Shown here one piece after another: positions 42,161 through 52,135 of a DNA stretch of 64,000 nt. A program made the position numbers and the translations under genes. Where the stretch lies: NCBI GenBank assembly GCA_027257055.1, contig JAPVLO010000007.1:434001-498000 (forward strand), in the 5' to 3' direction. Each line of letters starts with the position of its first letter. Within the stretch, counting starts at the first letter, position 1. This stretch comes from Cephalopachus bancanus (Eukaryota > Chordata > Mammalia > Primates > Tarsiidae). Under the pieces are notes generated by a model. The model was not told the origin of the DNA and did not search any database. It was given only the letters and a program-made list of their open reading frames with translations.

Positions 42161-42389
42161 AAAAGTCTTGGACAGCAAGAAGTGAGTCCTGACATCTATC
42201 CTAGATCTTAGACTTCCTGTTTCTGCTCCTCAGTTTCGCCATATATAAAGGAGGGGCTTGGATGTTATAGCCCCTGAGGATGCTCCCCCCTCCAGCATTC
42301 TGGGATGGAAAACCACTGCCTCCTGTCTTTCCTTGACTTCCTTGTTAGGCCAGTCATGTCCATTTGACTCCGGCGGCTCCGTTCAATAT

Positions 42390-42880
42390 ATTTCAGCTTG
42401 ATGGAATTCAACAGCTATGTCCTGAGCCCAGTCAACATGCCAGACACAGGCTGGGCCGGAAACCTCAGGAAAGACCAGCACAGAGTTGGCCCTGCCCCTG
42501 TGGCATCCAGAACTGGACCAAGGGAAATGGATGGGCTGTGGACTTCCGGGAGCCCAGGGGCATTTCATGAAGCTTTGGGCTCAGGAAGGCTTCCTGGAGC
42601 AGGAGAAGTTTGGACCCCAGGACCAGGTGGAGTCAGAGACCCAGGAAGGGAAACAACACTTGGAGGCTGGGAAGGGAGATGACAAATGACTCGTGGCTGG
42701 GGTGAGCTGAGCGTGGAGGGGGCAGTTGGGGTGGGAACCCCACCGAGGTCTGCAGGGCTGGACCACGAAGAGCTTTGCAGGGTGCTAAGGAAGAGAGAAC
42801 TCCTTCCCAGCCATGAGGAGGTTCTGATTCTGAGAGGCCGCACAAGGAGGAACCGGAGGAGGGAGACTGCAGGGGGCGTG
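42390..42880 (+). mobile_element. Ancient repeat family A, long copy
   Basis: TCAACAGCTATGTCCTGAGC, AGGAAGGCTTCCTGGAGCAG, GACCACGAAGAGCTTTGCAG, GGTTCTGATTCTGAGAGG give 5' to 3' family order. Confidence 0.5.
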
Positions 42881-43612
42881 GGAGGGGGGTTGGGGCTGAG
42901 CATCTCCAGAGCTGGTGCCAGTGCTGGTGTGGAGGTCGGTGAGGAGGAGGATGGCTAGGACAGTGGCTGCCAGCTTCCTGCTCCGGGCGAGGGCCTGGGA
43001 CAGCGGCTCTGAGCGAGGCAGATGGCCGGCCAGGTGTGCGCTGTGGACACTTGGCGGGCCCGGCTAGGGGCCGGGAGGGTGGGCTCTGCAGCCGACACAC
43101 TCATTCACTTGTTCATCCTCTGCAGCTCCCTCAGGCCAGGAACTGGGAGGGCTGTGGTGAATGCCATAGGCCGAGATTGCTTCCCGCATGGAATGTGTGT
43201 GGACTTAGGGTAGGAGAAAGGCAGAAACTAGAGACAAAGTCCGGGGCAGGTGGAGCTCAGGCAGCAGAGGCTGGGGGCGGGGCTGCCAGCCTCCAGGAGG
43301 AGGGCCATCCTGCATGGGGTGACAGGGCAGAGGAGGGGAGGCTTGGGATGAAGCCTGTCCCTCTGTTCGCCCGTCCACTCATCCCTGTGTCCAGCAACCT
43401 CCGGAAGACGCCAGAGAGAGGCCACAGCAGGGTAACCCATGACCGCCACGATGTTTTCCTCGGGGAGGGGGAGTGAGTTTAAGGAGAAGCTGGGACCAGG
43501 ATGGGTTGTGGGGAGCCCCACACCTGGCAGCACCCCTCCCCCCGCCGCCTGCTTTGGGAGATCATCAAAAACTAGAGAAGAAAAAACAAGGTGGGACCAC
43601 TATGGTTTTATT
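42881..43612. other. GC-rich unique sequence
   Basis: No repeat recognised. Not dense enough in CpG over its length to call a CpG island; no exon supported. Confidence 0.35.
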
Positions 43613-43620
43613 GGGATGCT

Positions 43621-43917
43621 TTTTTCTTTTTTTTTTTTTTGAGTTGGAGTCTCACTCTGTCACCCAGACTGTAGTGCAGTGGCTGCTCCCGGCCACCGCA
43701 GCCTCGACCTGCTGGGCTCCGGCGATCCTTCCGCCTCAGCCTTCCGAGTAGCTGGAACTACAGCCGCGCGCTACCACGCCGGCTCATTTTTGATTTATTG
43801 TAGAGATGAGGTCTCGCCAAGTTGCCCAGGCGGGTCTCGAACCCACGGGCTCAGGCAATCCACTCACCTCAGCCTCCCAAAGGCGGGGGGTTACAGGCTG
43901 AGCCACCGAGCCCAGCT
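43621..43917 (-). mobile_element. Alu, young lineage-specific subfamily
   Basis: GGGATGCTTTTT at 43613 and again at 43918 flanks it. It carries an antisense open frame running through both arms. The B-box stem has one mismatch (GGGTCTCGAACCCACGGG). Confidence 0.95.
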
Positions 43918-43929
43918 GGGATGCTTTTT

Positions 43930-44231
43930 CTTTTCTTTTCTTTTTTGCGTCAGAGTTTCACTCTGTCGCCCAGGCTGTAGTACAGTGGCACATTCACGGC
44001 CACCACAGCCTCGACCTGCTGGGCTCAGGCAATCCTTCCGCCTCAGCCTTCCAAGTAACTGGAACTACAGGCATGCACCACCACGCCCAGCTAATTTTTA
44101 AATTTTTTTATTGTGGAGACGCGGTCTCATCAAATTGCCCAGGCTGGTCTCAAACCCTTGGGCTCAGTCAATCCTCTCGCCTCCATCTCCCAAAGTACTG
44201 GGATTACAGGCATGAGCCACTGTGCCCGGCT
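43930..44231 (-). mobile_element. Alu, lineage-type
   Basis: Directly downstream of the previous Alu. TGCTTTTTCTTT appears on both sides (43922 and 44238), so this Alu came first and its neighbour used the same target copy later. Confidence 0.93.
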
Positions 44232-45434
44232 AAGGTATGCTTTTTCTTTATATAAATCCCATCTTCCTTTCGACTTCATTTCTAAGATCTGAGGCAGCAT
44301 GACCCTGTGCCACAGCCCCCGCCTGTCATCCTGTCCCGTCCCTGTGGCCCACCACAGTCATGGTCCTCAGAGCGGCCCAGCACACATCCATCTGGCCACA
44401 AGCAGGCTGCAACACAGCATCACGATATGAAGACACGGGCGCCACCTCACAGCCCTGTGGTACTGCTGACCCGCCGGGGAGCCTCGGGGGCTTCTTCACT
44501 TTGCGGGGCCCCTCTTTTCCCCTTTATAAAATGGATCCAAGAGTCCATGCCCGCCTACCCCCAGGGCAGCTGGGAGGCTCCAACGAAGGGCCGGGGTCAG
44601 AGGCAGCAGCCAGATGCTGGTTAAGCCTCTACCATGTGCCAGACGTGAGCACAACAGGCCCGCCCGTATGGCGTGACGGTCTGCGAAGAAGACAGAAGAT
44701 AGTCAGATGAGCTCCGGGCTGCGCCCTGCAGTGGGCTCGGGGGAACATGGCCACCCAAGCTGCGGTGAATCTTGAGACAGGACAGGGACACAGGGAGCCA
44801 CTCGCAACCCATACAGAGGCAGAGGCCTCAGGGGCTCTGCCCTGGGAGGGAACTCAGCTGTGTGGTGCGGGGGTTAGGCCTGAGACCTTGGTATAAGCAG
44901 TGTTCTAAGAAGTAGGTTTCGTCATCGTTGTTCAGGTGTGAGGCCAGCAGACCCCGGGACAATTGGCATCGGAAAGTCTGTTTGTTACCCACAGTTTCTG
45001 GGGGGGGCGGGGCGTGTTGTGCCATGCCCTGCCCCGCCCTGCAGGGCCACATGGAAAGCAGCAGGGTTGGTCAGGAGACTGAAGGGGCTAGGGGGCAGGT
45101 GAGCTTTGCTGTCATTTCTGCAGGAAGTAGCCAGTGAGGTGGGAAGTTGGCTTAGAACTGACCGACTGGAGCAACTTCAGTGGTTCTGGGATGCAGGGGC
45201 TGTCCCTCACTGCCTGTATTTGGCCTCGGAGTGACCTGGGTCCCGGAGAGTGGCCCTGAGAGGGAGCACCTGACGGAAGAGCCAGTGAGCTCTGGGCTCT
45301 GGTGGGTTCGTTCACAGAGGACAGGCCTGCTCCCAGGTGAGAATCTGTTGCCCCTAAGAGTTGGCCAACCCGGGGAGGGTGACTCTCCTGGGTCAGCAAA
45401 GCCACAGACGTTGAAGCACTGGAAACAGGTAATC
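44232..45434. other. Unique GC-rich sequence; weak old repeat at 44610-44760
   Basis: GGTTAAGCCTCTACCATGTG and GTGCCAGACGTGAGC suggest an old SINE/LINE start. No gene supported in this 1.2 kb. Confidence 0.3.
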
Positions 45435-45590
45435 AACACAACCAGGTCCCAATCCGTGCTCAGCAGCTTAAAACTTTGCCACTGGCTTGTGACTTGGCTT
45501 CTCATTGCCTCAGCTTCTTCACCTGTAAAATGGGCATGTTGATGTTCTTTTCCAGGGCTGCTGCTGAGTGACTGATGGAGGGGCCTCGCA
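45435..45590 (+). mobile_element. MIR
   Basis: ACTTTGCCACTGGCTTGTGA, CATTGCCTCAGCTTCTTCAC, CTGTAAAATGGGCATGTTG. Confidence 0.85.
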
Positions 45591-45904
45591 TCTGGTTGGC
45601 TAGTTCTGCCCTGTCTCCTTGCGAGCGTGCTGATGCCTGGGTCCACAATCCTGGGCCCGTGTGCAGCTTCCTCGACCCTTCATTCTGACTGCAAGACTGA
45701 GTCCCGGCAGGATGCCCCTCCCCCTGGCTTTTGTGCACTGTGTAGCCCTAAAGGGTGCCAGAGAAAATTACGTGAGGCTTCTCCTTCCTCTCAGCACTGG
45801 AGGTCCCTGTCCTGAGGTCCTGGGTGGGCTGGAGACCGGGGTTGCCTCAAGGACACAGCTGTTCTGGGGCCAGGTGTTCACCTGCAGGCAGGGTGTACAG
45901 GCAA

Positions 45905-46050
45905 CCTCATACACACGCTTGTGTACCCACGCACACACGCATGTACATGCAATGCACATGTGAACACACAGCATATGCACACACATGTACTCATACAATG
46001 CATGTACACACATATGTACATGCACACACCTACATATACACCTACACACC
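45905..46050. repeat. Imperfect CA/TG alternating purine-pyrimidine tract
   Basis: ACACACGC, GCACACACGCATGTACATGC, ACACACATGTAC and similar words. Almost strict purine-pyrimidine alternation for ~140 bp, which favours Z-DNA. The coding frames over it are artefacts of the repeat. Confidence 0.85.
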
Positions 46051-46313
46051 TCGGCCCTGTGGCCTGGCTGATTTTCCAGACACCCCGGGCAGGCCTTTCC
46101 CCAGCTGGCGCCTTGGGGGTTACCAAGGGCATGTGCACCTCTGTGGGAGTCAGGGACAGATAAATACGCAGATGCGTGTGTGACATTCAGAGGTGTGACT
46201 TGCATGGTGTCCTCTGGAGCGTGTGTGAAGCATGTGCAGGGATGCAGCATGTGGGTGTTTTCGTGGAGGTCATGTGTGTGCTGTTTGTGGGTGCAGGTGT
46301 CACTGAGGAGCTG

Positions 46314-46372
46314 GCTGGATGCACATGGCGGGGCTGGATGCACATAGCGGGGCTGGATGCACGTGGGCGGCC
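46314..46372. repeat. 19-bp tandem repeat, 3 copies
   Basis: GGCTGGATGCACATGGCGG, then the same with ATAGC, then with CGTGGGC. A small, nearly perfect minisatellite. Confidence 0.9.
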
Positions 46373-46649
46373 TGCCCAGTCCTGGGAGGTCTTCCTAGCA
46401 TTAAGTTGCAGCTGCTTACCCAGCCCACTTCCATGGCCAAGATGTGTCTGGTGCCGAGCATCGGGGCTGGCGGGATCCTTCCTTTCTGGAACTTTCTGCA
46501 GCCAGAGCCCCCATGGGCGAAGGAAGAGTCAGGAACAATAGGACTCTCTTCCTCTGGGCCCTGGGAGGAAGGCTGCAGGTGGAGGCTCTGGGCCAAGGAT
46601 GGGGCGGGACTGGCCTTCGGGTCCATTTTTTTTTAATTGAAAAAGCAGG

Positions 46650-46945
46650 CCAGGCTCGGTAGCTCAGTCTGTAATCCCAGCACTTTGGGAGGCCAAGGTG
46701 AGTGGATTGCCTGAGCCTGCGGGTTCGAGACCTGCCTGAGCAACTTGGTGAGACCTCATCTCTACAATAAATAAAAAATTAGCCAGGCGTGGTAACACGC
46801 ACCTGTAGTTCCAGCTACTTGGAAGGCTGAGGTGGAAGGATTGCTGGAGCCCAGCAGGTCGAGGCTGTGGTGGCCGGGAGCGGCCATTGCACTCCAGTCT
46901 GGGCAACGGAGTGAGACTCCAACTCAAAAAAAAAAAAAAGAAAAA
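46650..46945 (+). mobile_element. Alu, young lineage-specific subfamily
   Basis: Perfect 11-bp duplication GAAAAAGCAGG at 46639-46649 and 46946-46956. A box reads TAGCTCAGTCTG, even nearer a tRNA A box. B-box stem GCGGG/CCTGC keeps pairing with one G-U. Confidence 0.96.
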
Positions 46946-46956
46946 GAAAAAGCAGG

Positions 46957-47424
46957 ATTTATTGAGAGGACAGAAAAGCTCCTACAGTGAGAGAGGACCT
47001 GAGTGGGTTGCTCTGGGTCCGTTTTCTTGTTGAATCCTCTTCATTCCCCTGTGAGGGAGGGTCCCCAGGTCAGCCAGGGACGCAGCAGGAAGCAAAAGGG
47101 AGACCGAAAAGGAGCCCCAGCCCTGCCGACTGTGGGGCTGTGACCCCTCCTTGCCCAGTCAGTCGGGGTCAGAAGCTGGTGAGGGCTGAATGGACAGCAG
47201 CTTTGGTTAGAGGAGCATAGCCAACGCTGCCCTGTGGCATGAACCCGTACCCCACCCCTCCTCTGCTCCCTGAGCACCTTTGGAGTCCTGCTGGCCAGCC
47301 TGGCCTGAAGTCCAAGGGCATGGCCTGTGCAATGCCTCCCGAAAGGTCAGACTTCAGGCCCGGGGTGGTGGGGAAGGGTGGGGAGTTGGGTGTGGAGGGC
47401 CCAGCAGAGACGTCCCAGCTCAGC
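46957..47424. other. Unique GC-rich sequence
   Basis: No clear element; a weak reversed MIR trace around 47030-47075. Confidence 0.3.
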
Positions 47425-47640
47425 CTCCATCCTACCTTCACAGAGAGGGATGTGAAGCGATGGTCACTGCCCGAGGTCACTCCTGGGGCTGCAGAGCCAG
47501 AACTGAGGCTTGGCTGTGGCTGAGTACATGGCTCACCGGCTAGGAGGCTGTGGGCTGGCTGTTACCCTCTCTGAGCGTCCTGTGAGACCATACCCCCCTC
47601 TGGGCCTCAGTCTCAAGATTTTTAGAGGAAGCTGATGAGG
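47425..47640. mobile_element. Two MIR fragments in opposite orientation
   Basis: 47430-47515 is reversed (CTTCACAGAGAGGGATGTG, CCCGAGGTCACTCC). 47540-47640 is forward (GGCTGTTACCCTCTCTGAGC, GGGCCTCAGTCTCAAG). Confidence 0.6.
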
Positions 47641-47664
47641 TCATGACACAGGTGACAAGAAAAG

Positions 47665-47666
<2 letters not shown>

Positions 47667-47705
<39 letters not shown>

Positions 47706-47706
47706 T
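47667..47706. repeat. (TG)n microsatellite
   Basis: About 19 TG units at the place where the T tail of the following minus-strand Alu should be. Confidence 0.95.
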
Positions 47707-47710
47707 GTGT

Positions 47711-47970
47711 ACTCCAGGCTGGAGTGCAGTGACATACTCCTGGCCATCGCAGCCTTGACCTACTGGGCTCCAGCAATCCTTCCTCCTCAGCCTTCCAAGT
47801 AGCCGGAACTACAAGTATGCACTACTAAGCCCTGCTAATTTTTTGATTTATTGTAGAGGCGAGGTCTCACCACGTTGCCCAGGCTGGTCTCAAACCCACG
47901 GGCTCAGACAATCCTCTCGCCTCGACCTCCCAAAGTGCTGGGATTATAGACTTGAGCCACTGCACCCAGT
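47711..47970 (-). mobile_element. Alu, lineage-type, 3' end replaced by (TG)n
   Basis: CTCCAGGCTGGAGTGCAGTG start, GATTTATTGTAGAGGCGAGG linker, end GAGCCACTGCACCCAGT. Confidence 0.9.
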
Positions 47971-47981
47971 TGTGTGTTTGA

Positions 47982-48252
47982 TTTTAGAAACAGGGTCTCT
48001 GTCACCCAGACAGGAGTGCAGTAGCACAATAAGAGCTCACCACAGCTTCCAACTCCTGGGCTCAGGAGATTATTCTGCCTCAGCCTCCTGAGTAGCTAGA
48101 AGTACAGGCCACTAAGCCTGGCTAATTTTTTTTTAAACTTTTTGTAGAGACGAGGTTGCCCAGGCTGATGTGAAACTCCTGGGTTCAAACAGTCCTCCTG
48201 TCTTGACCTCCCAAAGTGCTGGGATTACAGGTGTGAGCCACTGCACCCAGCC
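47982..48252 (-). mobile_element. Alu, AluJ-like
   Basis: Second Alu of a tandem pair; GAAACAGGGTCTCTGTCACC to CACTGCACCCAGCC. Confidence 0.9.
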
Positions 48253-48257
48253 TGGAT

Positions 48258-48460
48258 TGCTTAAATGGGTAGATTTTATGGCATGTAAATAATATTTCAG
48301 TAAATCTGTTATAAAAATCAGGCTACAGCAGGGTGAGGATAGTATGATTCTAAGCATGCAAGGAAAAGGGCATTCAATCTCTCTGGAAGGATGTCTCCAA
48401 GAAAATGTCTGCTGTGGGTGCCCGAGGAGGGTGGCTCAGAGACGCAGTGACAGGGGAGAC
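48258..48460 (+). mobile_element. Old LINE 3' end fragment
   Basis: AAATGGGTAGATTTTATGGC, ATATTTCAGTAAATCTGTT followed by AGTATGATTCTAAGC and CTCTGGAAGGATGTCTCC match wording found at 3' ends of old L1-type elements. Confidence 0.45.
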
Positions 48461-48950
48461 CTGCTGCTCACCACGGAGTGCAGCTTGTGTGTGCTTCCCT
48501 GTGTGTGTTGCATTGGTGATGGACACAGAAGTCACGCCCTGTATCTAGCCCCGCCTCCTGGAGAGCAGGCCTTGAGCCTTGGGGACCCATGTGCCTGCCT
48601 GAGCTCATGGGAGCGGCTCTGTCCACGAGGGCAGGCCCAGAAGTCCTCCTCCCAGGCCTGAAATAGATTTCCTGTTCAAAACCCAGCAAAGTGACTATTT
48701 TTGGCTGCCTGGCCTACCAGAGGCGGGTCTGAGAGCCTGTGCCAGGCTCCCAGCATGGGTGCCCTAGGGACCACAATCGGTGCACCTCCCTGTCCAGGCT
48801 CCAAGCAGCCATTGTACCCCAAGCCCTGGGATGGGATTTCAGAGCGTCCTCTTGTAAGCCCAGAAGCAGGACTGGTCTGTACCCCACAGGTCAGGGAGCA
48901 TGCAGTTCCAGGGCTGGTACCAGGTGCTGGGTTCTGTGTTAAAGGTGTCA
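48461..48950. other. Unique GC-rich sequence
   Basis: No element recognised. Confidence 0.3.
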
Positions 48951-49250
48951 GCCAGCTGGGCATAGTGGCTCATGCCTGTAGTCCCAGCACCTTGGGAAGC
49001 TGAGGCAGGAGGATCTCTTGAGCCCCGCAGTTTGAGACCAGTCTGTGCAACATAGAAAGACCTCATCTCTAAAAAAAGATAAAATAATATTAGCCAGGTG
49101 TGGTGGTGTGTGCCTGTACTCCCAGCTGTTCCAGAGACTGAAGCGGGAAGATCACCAGATCCCAGTTGTCGAGGCTGTGGTGAGCTGTGATTGTGCCACT
49201 GCACTCCAGCCTGGGCTGTGGAGCAAGAACCCAACTCAAAAAAAAAAAAA
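48951..49250 (+). mobile_element. Alu, AluJ-like
   Basis: Old dimer; GGTGTCAG before and GGTGCCAG after. Last Alu before an 11.3-kb Alu-free interval. Confidence 0.9.
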
Positions 49251-49259
49251 GAGGTGCCA

Positions 49260-49425
49260 GTCATGTATATCTCTTCCAACATCCCAGTCGAGCAGGGATT
49301 GTCGTCATCATTTTACAGGTGGGAAACTGAGGTTCAGAGAGGGGAAGTGATCCATCAAGGACCCCACATCTGGAGCTGGGTCTCAAACTCAGGTCCACTG
49401 TCTAACACTACTACACCACTTGTTT
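49260..49425 (-). mobile_element. MIR, minus strand
   Basis: CATCATTTTACAGGTGGGAAAC, GAGGTTCAGAGAGGGGAAG, GAGCTGGGTCTCAAACTC. Confidence 0.85.
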
Positions 49426-50514
49426 CCTTCCAGAACCAAGTGACAAAAACCCCAACTCAAGCACACGCAGACAGTAGAGATTTGAGTCACATAACTGAGA
49501 AGTTGAGAATGTCTGGGCTTCAGGTAAGACTTGATCAGGTCCCCAGTTTCATTTTTCAGCGGTTCTCTCATTTCCTCCCTTTTTTGTGCCTGTGAGTGTT
49601 ATCCCTAAGCTGGTTTCTCTCATAACAGCCGGGTGGTTTCTAACATCTGTCGGGGGCTCTTGTGCATCCTCAAACATTTCCAGAGACAGCAAGAGTGTTC
49701 TGCCTAGTGCTCCAGCCAAGTCTCTGGGATTCCCTGTGATCGGGTGGGTTTAGGTCACTCTCCCCGTTGAACAGATTCCTATGGCCAGGATTCAGGCCTC
49801 GAGGCTACAGGACCCAGCCCAGAGCTGGGTGATGGCTGGCCTTCCATGGAGTCTGCGGGACTAGAAGGTTGGTGAATGAAAACTAGGAGTGGGAGAGGGT
49901 GCAGGCATGGTGTGCAGGTGGCCACTAAGACCCCTGTGTCCTCTTCTTCATGAACTACTTTAAGACACATATCTGGATATGTTGCACGGAATGAAAGCAT
50001 GTCCTTACTTCCCCACCTGTGAAATGGTTGAGCAGGTGGACCAGGCCTTCTCCAGAGGATTAGTATTATTCACTGCCAATCAGTCAGGCCTTCTCCATGG
50101 GATTAGTATTCGCTTTCAATCAGTCACACCCTGAGTTGGAGCACCGGAAGGGAGACGAGATTGGTGACACTTGAATGCTTGTCTCTGTCCCCAGACCCTG
50201 GCCTGACATCCCCGATCCTCTTAGTCCCTGCTTAAGACCCTCCCGTGGCACCTTTGTCCCCACAGGTCCTAGTCCAAGCCCCCTGGCCTGGCATCGTGAT
50301 CCTTGGGGTCCCCCCTCCCACCTGCTGGCCCAGCTGCCGTCTCCAGAGACAAGCATGAGTCCCCTCCTAGCCGGCACCACAGGCCCATCCCGGGTTCCCA
50401 AAGAGTCAGCATTCCCCAAACTGCCCAGATCCCCAAACAGAAAAGGGAGCTGCTGGGAGAGGGACCCAGGGAACAGCTGCCAAGGGCCAGCCATCAGATA
50501 CCCACCTCCCTCTC
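49426..50514. other. Unique sequence
   Basis: Includes a short duplicated phrase: CAGGCCTTCTCCA(G/T)(A/G)GGATTAGTATT at 50041-50070 and again at 50086-50110, a ~45-bp imperfect tandem. No gene recognised. Confidence 0.4.
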
Positions 50515-50612
50515 TCTCCAGGTCTCTTACTCTCTGAGCCTCCATTTCTTCATCTGTGCCTCGCAGGGCAGGGGCCCAGGATCTGTGCTCAGTAGACATT
50601 CTTCTGTCCCTG
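50515..50612 (+). mobile_element. MIR fragment
   Basis: CTCTGAGCCTCCATTTCTTC, ATCTGTGCCTCGC, TGCTCAGTAGACATTC. Confidence 0.7.
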
Positions 50613-50884
50613 CCCCCTGCCCCAAGATCTGCTGGGCTGACACGGAGTGGCTGCCCTCCTCTCATCTACCCTCCCACCTCGGCCCCTAGGGTCCCCCAGA
50701 CGCCCCTTCCCCAGCCACCTCCGCTAATGTCCAGCGCCCGCCCATGTGCAGGGCCATCTCCCAGCCCAGCAATGCCTCCTGCCAGCTCCAGGGACACGGG
50801 GCTCAGAGAGGGCACTGGAGGAGGCAGGTGGGCTCTGGCCCCAAAGTCTCGGGCTGGCCAGTCGGGGTTTCTGTGAGCGGGACC
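50613..50884. other. GC-rich unique sequence
   Basis: Not recognised. Confidence 0.3.
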
Positions 50885-51000
50885 CAGCTGCTCCCGAAAA
50901 TAACACCGTGTGTATCTTGTTAGCCGTGCTGCAGAGGTTTAAGATAAACCCTCGTAAATCTCCGTCCAGGGCACGTTAGAAAAATGCCGAAAATCAGAGG
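50885..51000. promoter_or_regulatory. Candidate conserved non-coding element
   Basis: In GC-rich surroundings this block is AT-balanced and repeat-free, with AAATAACACCGTG, a GATA-type AGATAA (50942) and GCCGAAAATCAG. A similar island occurs at 51180-51310. Conservation is the test. Confidence 0.2.
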
Positions 51001-51039
51001 AACGCAGCCAGGGCCTCCACTCATGCCCCCGCCCATCTC

Positions 51040-51140
51040 TGTTCCTAACTCCATCTCTCTCAGGCTCTGTCTCTGTCCCTGTGTCCGCCGTCTCTGTCTC
51101 TCTGAGTGTCTCTCTCTCTCTCTCTCTCTCTCTGTCTCCC
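51040..51140. repeat. (TC)n / GTCTCT-rich tract
   Basis: Pyrimidine tract with GTCTCTGTCTCT units followed by about 12 pure TC units at 51107-51133. Confidence 0.9.
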
Positions 51141-51696
51141 TACCCCTCAAGTCTCCCTGTCCCCAGCTCTCTCCCTGTTATTAAGCCAGGAGAGAGGCCC
51201 AGCCTCCTAAACGCCCACAGACCACATATTTTCATGCGCCTTCACAGTCTTCCAGAAAAACAGATGCAACATCTACGACATTCTTCCTGCTCTCTGGAAC
51301 GGCAATTAGAGAGAGGCTTGTGTGAGGGGAGCGGGGGGTGTCTTGGGCGAGGCTGAGGAAAGAGGAGAGAAAGCCTCCTTGTCGGGCTGCCTCTCCACAG
51401 TGGGGACCCAGGGTGCGTGGGGCTGCGTGTGTGACCAGCTGGCACAGTGAAGCCTTTCTCCCTGGGACGCCAGCCTGGGGAGGGTCGCCGGCCTGACAGT
51501 GGCTTCACTGGCAAGCCCAGTGGCTCTGTTGGCAAGCCTGGCAGTGGGGAGGTAGTGGGGGACCTGGGACCGAGGCAGGGATTTCCTCTGCTGGTGTGAC
51601 ACTTGGGGAGCACAGGGCTCTGAGGCTTGCATTCAAAGCCAGGCCCTGCTGCTCGGGCCTCTGCGAAACGCGGTAGCTTTAACTTATCCATTCACT

Positions 51697-51768
51697 CCCT
51701 GGCCGGTTCACTCCCTAACTCATTCATTCCCGCCCTGGCTGGTTCACTCCTTGACTCATTCATTCACT
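51697..51768. repeat. 36-bp tandem duplication
   Basis: CCCTGGC(C/T)GGTTCACTCC is repeated at 51697 and 51733 with the following (C/T)T(A/G)ACTCATTCATTC. Only about three mismatches. Confidence 0.9.
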
Positions 51769-51769
51769 C

Positions 51770-52135
51770 AACAAGGCTGTTGAGCACATGTGAGGTCTGT
51801 GGATAGGAGGCAGGACTACAGGGTAGATAACTGCAGAACAACATGAGGGCAAATATGAACAGGGTCACCTAGAGACCCTGGTGGCCCTCCTGGGGGAGGT
51901 GAGACAGCTCAAGTCTGAAGGGTGAGAAAGACATGGGTGAAGGGGGTGGGGTGGAGTGTCTGAGGCAAGCTGAACTCCCACAGAGGGGACTGCAATTTAC
52001 AATGGGGAAAGTGGAATGCCCAGGAACCCCTGGACCCGACAGTTTGTGTGGAGAGGGTCCTCCAGGAGGCATGGAGGCTGCCCGGGCTCCAGCATCAGCC
52101 ATGCCACCCTCGTCCAGGGCCGGTGAGGCAGGCTA
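51770..52135 (+). mobile_element. Ancient repeat family A
   Basis: GGTAGATAACTGCAGAACAA, CCTGGGGGAGGTGAGACAGC, TCAAGTCTGAAGGGTGAG fit the family middle section. Moderately degraded. Confidence 0.4.

Noticed and set aside
42881..43500. CpG island promoter
   Set aside because: GC-rich, but CpG is not dense over a long enough stretch and no first-exon-like signal follows.
45768..46343. 191-codon minus-strand frame rich in Cys-Val-His
   Set aside because: Produced by the CA/TG alternating tract.
50120..50665. 181-codon minus-strand frame
   Set aside because: No recognisable domain, GC-rich, and overlaps a MIR at its upstream end.
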